Positions 1 to 5,565 of a stretch of DNA of 64,000 bases are shown here, one piece after another. The DNA is from Alphaproteobacteria bacterium. Its GTDB lineage: Bacteria > Pseudomonadota > Alphaproteobacteria > SHVP01. Positions within the stretch are counted from its first letter, which is position 1; every line of letters starts with the position of its first letter. Where the stretch lies: assembly GCA_016869765.1 (NCBI GenBank), contig VGES01000005.1, positions 1-64,000 of the forward strand, written 5' to 3'. Made by a program: the position numbers and the translations under genes. The notes under the pieces were generated by a model. It was given only the letters and a program-made list of their open reading frames with translations, did not search any database and was not told the DNA's origin.

Positions 1-421
1 ATGAGCCTGGAAACCATCGCTCCGCTGAGCGATCATCCCATGGTCAGCCTGCCCACCGTGGCAGCCTGATCGACCAACCGACCCTGCCAAGGGTCGCCGC
101 TCCTACACCACTACCGGGGACACGACCCACAGTTCCTCGGGCGGGACTTCGTCTTCAGGACGCTCGACCACACGCGATACGCGACTCATGGGGACCTCCA
201 AGTCCTCTAAGGTCCTCCCCCCGCGTCCCATACGCGGGTCCCATGGTTCGTCGAGGGGTGCTGCGGACTCCGATCTCTTATGGTCGGGTCAGAGCGCGAA
301 TCCCTCGCATCGTTCAAGTATTGGCAAAACGCGAGGATCGGACAAGTGGGGTTCTAACGCTCCGTCGCCAAAGCAAAATCGCTGGCGCTCGCATCCTCGT
401 GAGCTACCATCCGGCACCGCC
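1..421. other. Window-edge stretch without a confident gene
   Basis: No recognisable gene. A short frame open from base 1 ends with TGA at 67-69 and could be the last 22 codons of a gene starting outside the window, but the peptide matches no family I know. From 70 to 421 an open frame continues into the amidase, but its Arg/Ser/Pro-rich translation does not look like amidase sequence. Two small perfect stems are present: GGACCT/AGGTCC (192-197 with 210-215) and CCGCGT/ACGCGG (221-226 with 232-237). Neither is followed by a T-run. The promoter of the amidase should lie here, but I cannot point to clear -35/-10 boxes. Confidence 0.3.
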
Positions 422-1804
422 ATGAACCCGTTGGACCACGATTGGCAGGGTTGGAAACCCGCCCTCGAAGAGCGGCGCGTGTCGGCACGCGCCTTGGCCG
501 AGGCGTGCCTCGAACGCATCGCGCGCCTCGACGCCAACATCCGGGCGGTCTCCCATCTCGACAGGAACAACGCGCTTGCGGCGGCCGAGGCTTCGGACCG
601 GCGGCGGGCGGCAGGAGAGGCGCGCGGGCCCCTCGACGGCCTGCCAATGTTGTTCAAGGACAACATCGATGTCGCAGGCTTACCGACGACCGCGGGCCTT
701 GTCCCACGGCGTGATCATGTCGCAGGCGACGATGCGGTCGTGGTCGCGAAACTGCGTGCCGCCGGCGTTGTCGTGCTGGGCAAGGTCACCATGCATGAGG
801 CGGCGCTCGGCGCCACCAATGAAAACCCGCTCACCGGACGGACCTTCAACCCGCATCGCGCTGGCTTCACCCCGGGCGGGTCGAGTGGTGGGTCTGGGGC
901 CGCAACGGCCGCAGGCTTCTCGCTCGCAGCCCTTGGCACGGACACGTTGGGGTCGGTGCGTATCCCCGCGGCCTACTGCGGCGTCGTCGGCCACAAGCCA
1001 ACCCGGGGTCTGGTCAGCAAGCGTGGCGTGGTGCCGCTGTCCTGGACGCTCGATCACGTAGGACCGATCGGGCGGAGCGTCACGGATGTGGCGGCAATCC
1101 TATCGGCCATCGCCGGCTACGATGCGGCATCGCCCGAGTCCGTGGTGGCCCCGCCCGAGACAACCCAGGTTCCGGAACAACCCGACCTGCGCGGGGTCCG
1201 CCTTGGGCGGCTCTCGGCCATCGATCGTGTCGCCGTCGTTTCGAGTGTGTTGGAGGCCTTTGCGAAGGCGCTCGACGTCTTGCGCGCATTGGGGGCCACG
1301 ATCGTGCAGGTCGATCTGCCGGACAACGACTTCGGGCGCGTGCGCCGGACGGGGCTTCTGGTGTCCGAGGCGGAGGGGGCCTTCGCGCATGCCGAACTCC
1401 TGGCCAAGCACCCCGAGCAATTCTCGCCCGAACTGCGCACGCTGCTCACCTATGGGCGGGACGCGGGAAGTCAGGCCCTGATCAAGGCGCAACGCACGAT
1501 CGCCGAAATCCTCGTGGCGACGCGTTTGGCCTTTGCCCCCGTCGACGCCATCGTTCTCCCCACCGCGCCGCAGCCCGCCTTCGACTTCGCGACCCCGGTT
1601 CCCGTCGGCCAGGCCGACTTCACTGCCATCGCCAACCTGACGGGCCGGCCCGCGGTGTCGCTCCCCATGGGATGGAGCGACCAAGGTCTCCCCTTGGGAC
1701 TCCAATTGATCGGGCACCCGTTCGGCGATGCCCGTGTGTTGGCGATTGCACAGGCCTATGAGAGGGCCGCCGGCTGGGACATGCGCCCGCGAGCCCTCGA
1801 CTGA
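422..1804 (+). CDS. Amidase signature family hydrolase (GatA-like fold)
   Basis: A 460-residue amidase-signature enzyme that hydrolyses an amide, or transfers ammonia in the GatA branch. The Ser-cisSer-Lys triad fits by spacing: Lys79 in LFKDNID, Ser154 in the Gly/Ser-rich GGSSGGS stretch, and nucleophile Ser178 in GTDTLGSVRIPAAYCG. The 75- and 24-residue gaps equal those of the fatty acid amide hydrolase prototype. The usual second Gly of DTGGS is Leu here. I start at ATG 422 because homology begins at once (a DWQGWK-type N-terminus); the frame is open 78 codons further upstream, but that part is Arg/Ser-rich and unlike the family. It stands alone, with no gatC or gatB nearby, so a stand-alone amidase is likelier than the tRNA amidotransferase subunit. 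The substrate is not predictable. Confidence 0.88.
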   Translation: MNPLDHDWQGWKPALEERRVSARALAEACLERIARLDANIRAVSHLDRNNALAAAEASDRRRAAGEARGPLDGLPMLFKDNIDVAGLPTTAGLVPRRDHVAGDDAVVVAKLRAAGVVVLGKVTMHEAALGATNENPLTGRTFNPHRAGFTPGGSSGGSGAATAAGFSLAALGTDTLGSVRIPAAYCGVVGHKPTRGLVSKRGVVPLSWTLDHVGPIGRSVTDVAAILSAIAGYDAASPESVVAPPETTQVPEQPDLRGVRLGRLSAIDRVAVVSSVLEAFAKALDVLRALGATIVQVDLPDNDFGRVRRTGLLVSEAEGAFAHAELLAKHPEQFSPELRTLLTYGRDAGSQALIKAQRTIAEILVATRLAFAPVDAIVLPTAPQPAFDFATPVPVGQADFTAIANLTGRPAVSLPMGWSDQGLPLGLQLIGHPFGDARVLAIAQAYERAAGWDMRPRALD

Positions 1805-1983
1805 CGCCAAAACACGCCTGATCGGTCCATAGCTCGTTCTGCAGCGCTGCTGTGGGGAGCCCGCTAGGACCGTGGACGCAGGGTGCTGAGATGGGTGTGG
1901 AGACGGAAGTCCTTTGCGGCTGATCCCCAAGGTTCCCCGCGTCTCCGCACCCGCGTTTCAAGAATCCGGCGGCCGAGGCCGGG

Positions 1984-2769
1984 TCAGGAATAGGTAAAGC
2001 GTGCCTTGCGCTTCTCGAGGAACGCCCGTGTTCCTTCGCGGTGGTCCTCGCCCTGGAAGGCCTGATCGAAAAGGGCCAGGGTTTCCGAGGAGTCCTCGGC
2101 CTGGCCGTCCAAGATCAGGCGGACGATGCGCTTGGCCGCGCGCACCGAGAACTGCGAGGACTCGATGATGGCGGCGCACAGGGCGCGTGTCTCGGCTTCG
2201 ATGGCATCGGCAGCGATCAGCCGATCGACGAGGCCGATCCGGTGGGCCTCTTCGGCGCCGACCAAGCGTCCCGTGAACAGCATGTCTTTGGTCTTGGCTG
2301 GACCGACCACATCGACCAGCAGCTTCGTGTCCTGCAGGCTGTACACGAGTCCGAGCTTGGCGGGTGGGATGCCGAAGCGTGCGGTGGGATCGGCCAAACG
2401 CAAGTCGGCGGACAGCGCGATGCCGCAACCGCCGCCGACGCAGGGGCCCTGCACCATCGCCAGCAGCGGCTTCGGGCATCGCGCCAGGCGGCGCGAGGCG
2501 ACGTGTACGATCCCGTTGTATTCCTTCGACGTCGCGGGTGAGGCGTGGACCGTACCGAACTCGCTGATGTCGGCGCCGGCAGCGAACGCCCGGTGATCGA
2601 CGCCGCGTACGACCAGGACTTTCACGGCAGCGTCATGCTCCGCATCGTCGAGCAACGCCGGGATGGCCAGCCACATGGCGCGCGAGATGGCATTGCGGCG
2701 ATCGGGTTGGTTCAAAACGAGCCAGCCGATGCCATCGGATTTTTCGAGGTAGATCGCGGGCTTGGTCAT
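1984..2769 (-). CDS. Enoyl-CoA hydratase/isomerase (crotonase) family protein, catalytic Glu pair absent
   Basis: A 261-residue crotonase-fold protein that should bind an acyl-CoA thioester. The CoA/oxyanion-hole features are present: HRAFAAGADISEF near residues 60-72 and VQGPCVGGGCGIALSADLRLA around 105-125. In rat mitochondrial hydratase the two catalytic glutamates lie in GGCELA and QPEILLG. The aligned segments here read GGCGIA and IPPAKLG, so neither is conserved. It may therefore catalyse another crotonase-superfamily reaction, or use other residues, rather than classical 2-enoyl-CoA hydration. The start at 2769 (MTKPAIYLEKSDG) is chosen over an upstream ATG because the crotonase strand begins there. 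It is convergent with the amidase across a 179-bp gap holding nothing recognisable. Confidence 0.85.
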   Translation of the reverse strand: MTKPAIYLEKSDGIGWLVLNQPDRRNAISRAMWLAIPALLDDAEHDAAVKVLVVRGVDHRAFAAGADISEFGTVHASPATSKEYNGIVHVASRRLARCPKPLLAMVQGPCVGGGCGIALSADLRLADPTARFGIPPAKLGLVYSLQDTKLLVDVVGPAKTKDMLFTGRLVGAEEAHRIGLVDRLIAADAIEAETRALCAAIIESSQFSVRAAKRIVRLILDGQAEDSSETLALFDQAFQGEDHREGTRAFLEKRKARFTYS

Positions 2770-2832
2770 GGCGCGCTCCGGAGAAAGGGCGGGCATTGAC
2801 CCACGTCACCGCCGGGACTGTCAACGCGCGAC

Positions 2833-3168
2833 TGCCGTCGGCGCCTGCTGCACGACATCGGCGACCACCTGGCGCCTCACAACCACGTTGCCTTCGCCGC
2901 AGAATTGATGCGTCCGTGGATCAACGACACGAACTACGCGATCCCGCGCTATCACCCGGAGTTCCAGGGCTGTTTCTACTGGGACAAGATCGGGCGCAAT
3001 GCGCAGGCCGGGCGAACGCCACCGCGGTAAGCCGTTGTTCGAGGCGGCGCACCACGTCTGGGACCGAAGGGCGTCCGACCCGGATTATCGTTCGGAACCC
3101 CTGGAGGCTTTCGTAACGATGGTTAGGCGCCTATTCTCGCGCGAGCCCCATCCGGAGGAGAACCTATG
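2833..3168 (+). pseudogene. Decayed, 5'-truncated duplicate of the downstream HD-domain gene
   Basis: Translated in two frames, this stretch reproduces the C-terminal two thirds of the next gene. Frame one gives LLHDIGDHLAP, then RPWINDTNYAIPRYHPEFQG, then CFYWDKIG. After a frameshift near 3008-3020 (a TAA interrupts at 3028) the other frame gives ERHRGKPLFEAAHHVWDR and finally FVTMVRRLFSREPHPEENL with a TGA at 3166-3168. The intact paralogue has LLHDIGDHLAP, DTNYQILRYHPEFQG, ERHRGKPWFDLAHRFC and MVRRLF at the same places. A second single-base loss just before CTGCTGCAC (about 2844) explains the upstream match. The first third of the gene, including the first metal-ligand region, is missing. 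Its last bases supply the ribosome binding site and ATGA overlap of the intact copy. Confidence 0.85.
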
Positions 3169-3771
3169 AACACCGCGATTCGCCGCCAAGCCCGCTTCAC
3201 CCGCCTCGACCAGGCGACGAGCGAGGACTTTGCGATCCTCCACGTGTATATGAGCGCCGAACGGCAAAAGCTGTCCGACAGGGTGTTGCAGCAGCTTCAT
3301 GACCTGCGTGGGCCGAAACTGGGAATGCAGGTCGACCGCTTCGAACACTCTTTGCAGACGGCGACGCGCGCGAAGCTCGACGGGGCCGACGAGGAAACGA
3401 TCGTGTGCGCTCTGTTGCACGACATCGGCGATCATTTGGCGCCCGACAATCATGGCGCCTTCGTATCGGAGATCCTGCGGCCCTTCGTCAGCGACACGAA
3501 CTATCAGATCCTGCGCTATCACCCCGAATTTCAGGGCTACTTCTTCTTCGACAAGCTAGGCGCTGACCCGAACATGCGCGAGCGCCATCGTGGCAAGCCG
3601 TGGTTCGACCTGGCTCACCGCTTCTGCGAGCGTTGGGACATGCCGGCGTTCGATCCTGCCTATCAGGCGCTGCCGATCGAGACCTTCGAGCCCATGGTCC
3701 GGCGCCTGTTTGCCAAGCCGGCAACTCACAACGGCGTGGTGCTGCCCTCGGCAGACACGGGTAAGGGTTGA
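3166..3771 (+). CDS. HD-domain metal-dependent protein (PhnZ/MIOX-like, function unknown)
   Basis: A 201-residue protein with an HD-domain metal-site pattern: His61 (FEHSLQTATRA), the His85-Asp86 pair plus His90 (ALLHDIGDH), and His119 (RYHPEFQG). The HSLQ...LLHDIGD arrangement resembles the PhnZ/myo-inositol oxygenase group of mixed-valent di-iron oxygenases more than HD phosphohydrolases, but the substrate cannot be assigned. ATG 3166 is preceded by a strong GGAGGAG Shine-Dalgarno and overlaps the stop of the decayed duplicate (ATGA). No phosphonate genes are adjacent, so a PhnZ role has no contextual support. The C-terminus (MVRRLFAKPATHNG) is the part best preserved in the pseudogene copy. 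Confidence 0.75.
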   Translation: MNTAIRRQARFTRLDQATSEDFAILHVYMSAERQKLSDRVLQQLHDLRGPKLGMQVDRFEHSLQTATRAKLDGADEETIVCALLHDIGDHLAPDNHGAFVSEILRPFVSDTNYQILRYHPEFQGYFFFDKLGADPNMRERHRGKPWFDLAHRFCERWDMPAFDPAYQALPIETFEPMVRRLFAKPATHNGVVLPSADTGKG

Positions 3772-3828
3772 GTTTTCGCGGCGGCGGTGACCCGGGTTTG
3801 AGGGGCCTTGATTCGGATCGACGGCGCG

Positions 3829-3852
3829 CCAAGTAATATTCAACGTACTTGG
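3829..3852. repeat. Inverted repeat in the intergenic region before the MaoC gene
   Basis: CCAAGTA and TACTTGG form a perfect 7-bp inverted repeat separated by 10 bases. It lies in the 231-bp gap between the HD gene and the MaoC gene. No T-run follows on either strand, so an operator or a weak hairpin is more plausible than an intrinsic terminator. The rest of the gap holds only the hairpin listed next. Confidence 0.35.
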
Positions 3853-3968
3853 ACGGGCCGGGTCAGCCCCCCAGACGGACGGTATCCGGCCTGACTCACA
3901 GGCCCCCGCTGGCCCCGCCTATGGTACGCCGTCGGGTCGGATACCACTTCTTCAACCTTCCTCGTCGG

Positions 3969-3988
3969 AGCGCCCGCGTCAGGGCGCT
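3969..3988 (+). promoter_or_regulatory. Perfect 7-bp hairpin just upstream of the MaoC gene
   Basis: AGCGCCC and GGGCGCT pair perfectly around a 6-base loop and end 14 bases before ATG 4003. A TGTAAT box (5 of 6 to the -10 consensus) sits at 3993-3998, only 4 bases before the start codon, with no matching -35. No Shine-Dalgarno is visible between hairpin and start. The stem could be an operator or affect translation initiation; this is a sequence-level observation only. Confidence 0.35.
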
Positions 3989-4002
3989 ATGCTGTAATTG
4001 TC

Positions 4003-4431
4003 ATGACCACGTTGCGCAGTTATTTCCTCGAAGATCTCAAGGTCGGCGTTCACGAGAGCATCAGCAAGACCGTCACCGACCAGGTGATCCGGGAGTTCGC
4101 CCACGTCTCGGGCGACGTCAACCCAGTTCATCTCGACTCGGGCTACGCGGCCACCACGCGGTTCAAGGAGCGGATCGCCCACGGCATGCTGGGCGCGAGC
4201 CTCATCTCGGCCGTGATCGGCACCAAGCTGCCCGGCCCGGGAACCATCTATCTTGGGCAGTCGCTCAAGTTCCGAGCGCCGGTCATGATCGGCGACACGC
4301 TGACGGCGCGCGTCGAAGTGGCCGCGATCGATCGCGACAAGGGCCGCGTCAGCCTGGGCACGACGTGCTGGGTCGGTGACAAGCTGGTCATCGAGGGCGA
4401 AGCGCAGGTGCTCGTGCCCTCGCGCACCTGA
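4003..4431 (+). CDS. MaoC-like (R)-specific enoyl-CoA hydratase
   Basis: A 142-residue single hot-dog-fold protein of the MaoC/PhaJ type, which hydrates trans-2-enoyl-CoA to (R)-3-hydroxyacyl-CoA. The catalytic Asp/His segment is visible as FAHVSGDVNPVHLD (residues about 32-45), followed by the hydratase-2 pattern RIAHGMLGASLIS and the substrate-tunnel stretch PGPGTIYLGQSLKF. The length fits short stand-alone PhaJ proteins. It ends 5 bases before the ribF start, so the two genes may share a transcript although their functions are unrelated. (R)-3-hydroxyacyl-CoA is a polyhydroxyalkanoate precursor, but no phaC is in the window. Confidence 0.85.
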   Translation: MTTLRSYFLEDLKVGVHESISKTVTDQVIREFAHVSGDVNPVHLDSGYAATTRFKERIAHGMLGASLISAVIGTKLPGPGTIYLGQSLKFRAPVMIGDTLTARVEVAAIDRDKGRVSLGTTCWVGDKLVIEGEAQVLVPSRT

Positions 4432-4436
4432 CGGCC

Positions 4437-5411
4437 GTGGACGTCTTCCGCCGCTTCGACGCTTTGCCGGCTGGGCGCGACGGCGGGGTTTTTGCCATCG
4501 GCAACTTCGACGGCCTTCACCGTGGCCACCGCGCGGTGATCAGCGAGGCCGCACGTGTCGCCCGAGAGCGAAACGCCCCCCTCGGCGTGATTACGTTCGA
4601 GCCACACCCGCGAAGTTATTTTGCGCCTCAGGATGCACCGTTTCGGTTGACCCCGCTCGACCGCAAAATCGAGCTTCTCAAGCGCTGGCAGGTCGACCTG
4701 ATGGCGGCGATCCCATTCGACACGACCATGGCCGCTACGACCGCTCACGATTTCGTCGCACGAAATTTGGTCGGGGAGCTCAAGGTCGCCCATCTCGTCG
4801 TCGGTCACGATTTCGCGTTCGGCCACAAGCGTCAGGGCAATGTCCGCTATCTCGAGGAACAAGGCACCTGGCTTGGGTTCGGTGTTTCTGTCGTCTCTGC
4901 CCAGCTCGCCGAGAGCGGTGCCCTCTATTCGTCGCGTTCCGTACGCGAACTGTTGGGCAGCGGCCGTCCACGCGACGCGGCGGAAGTGCTGGGGCGTTGG
5001 TGGAGCGTCCGTGGCACGGTTCAGCGTGGCGATCAGCGTGGGCGGGACCTCGGGTTTCCGACGGCCAACATCCGGCTCGGCGAATACCTGCAGCCCTCGC
5101 TCGGCATCTACGCGGTGCGCGCTGCGACCGGTGAAGGGGCGGCCCGTCGTTGGCACGACGGCGCTGCGAGCCTCGGGGTGCGTCCGACGTTCGATGGCAA
5201 GGGCGTACTGCTCGAGGTGCACCTGCTCGACTTCAAAGCCGATCTCTATGGCCAGACGCTCGATGTCGCCTTCGCCGAATATTTGCGACCCGAAGAGCGT
5301 TTTCCCAATGTCGACAGCCTGGTGCGCCAGATGCAGGCCGACTGCCTACGGAGCCGTGGCATTCTGGCCGACCATCGTTATGCCGTGGACCGGTTCGGCG
5401 AGGCTCCGTAG
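4437..5411 (+). CDS. ribF: Bifunctional riboflavin kinase / FAD synthetase
   Basis: A 324-residue RibF, which phosphorylates riboflavin to FMN and adenylylates FMN to FAD in the cytoplasm. The N-terminal nucleotidyltransferase domain has GNFDGLHRGH near residue 22 and the late motif YSSRSVRELL. The C-terminal riboflavin kinase domain has RGRDLGFPTANI and SLGVRPTFDG. The start is GTG 4437, five bases after the MaoC stop; VFAIGNFDG comes too soon after it for a later start. It is followed by ileS and lspA, the classical proteobacterial ribF-ileS-lspA order, but a 154-bp gap with a probable terminator lies between ribF and ileS. Confidence 0.96.
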   Translation: MDVFRRFDALPAGRDGGVFAIGNFDGLHRGHRAVISEAARVARERNAPLGVITFEPHPRSYFAPQDAPFRLTPLDRKIELLKRWQVDLMAAIPFDTTMAATTAHDFVARNLVGELKVAHLVVGHDFAFGHKRQGNVRYLEEQGTWLGFGVSVVSAQLAESGALYSSRSVRELLGSGRPRDAAEVLGRWWSVRGTVQRGDQRGRDLGFPTANIRLGEYLQPSLGIYAVRAATGEGAARRWHDGAASLGVRPTFDGKGVLLEVHLLDFKADLYGQTLDVAFAEYLRPEERFPNVDSLVRQMQADCLRSRGILADHRYAVDRFGEAP

Positions 5412-5457
5412 GGCCTCCCTCGACAGGACCTCAGCGCTCCTGTTACAAGACCCGACC

Positions 5458-5514
5458 ATGTTGCGGACAGCTTCGATCATTGGCGGGCAAATTGGTTGCC
5501 CGGTCCTCGCGTAG
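5458..5514 (+). CDS. Putative Ile-containing leader peptide upstream of ileS
   Basis: An 18-codon open frame reading MLRTASIIGGQIGCPVLA, with an adjacent Ile-Ile pair (ATC ATT, 5476-5481) and a third Ile (ATT, 5491-5493). Its stop codon lies inside the 3' arm of a strong terminator hairpin. This arrangement resembles leader peptides of amino-acid attenuators, and the gene downstream is isoleucyl-tRNA synthetase. Against it: no good Shine-Dalgarno precedes ATG 5458 (upstream is ACAAGACCCGACC), and three Ile in 18 codons can arise by chance. Treat it as a hypothesis. Confidence 0.35.
   Translation: MLRTASIIGGQIGCPVLA
5484..5502 (+). promoter_or_regulatory. Candidate anti-terminator hairpin in the ileS leader
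   Basis: CGGGCAA (5484-5490) and TTGCCCG (5496-5502) form a perfect 7-bp stem with a 5-base loop. Its 3' arm shares bases 5498-5502 with the 5' arm of the terminator that follows, so the two structures cannot form together. A further perfect 6-bp stem, ACAGGA (5423-5428) with TCCTGT (5438-5443), lies upstream. Mutually exclusive stems before a T-rich tract are the architecture of an attenuator. Confidence 0.45.
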
Positions 5515-5529
5515 GGCCGGGGCTTCTTT
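5498..5529 (+). terminator. Probable intrinsic terminator/attenuator between ribF and ileS
   Basis: The arms at 5498-5507 and 5513-5523 pair over 10 base pairs, including one T-G pair and one bulged G at 5519, around the 5-base loop CGCGT. TTCTTT follows immediately and the next 17 bases remain T-rich. GC-rich stem plus T-tract fits a Rho-independent terminator. Because ribF-ileS-lspA is normally one transcription unit, a terminator here either separates ribF from ileS or conditionally controls ileS. Confidence 0.6.
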
Positions 5530-5565
5530 GCATTCCGTTTTGCTTTGATCTGAAGGTCCGAGACC

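Noticed and set aside
188-421. Extended N-terminus for the amidase from ATG 188
   Set aside because: The 78 extra residues are Ser/Arg/Pro-rich and unlike the family; homology begins at ATG 422.
2796-3116. 106-codon ORF in the gap before the HD gene
   Set aside because: It is out of frame with the recognisable HD-gene remnant; the remnant explains the sequence better.
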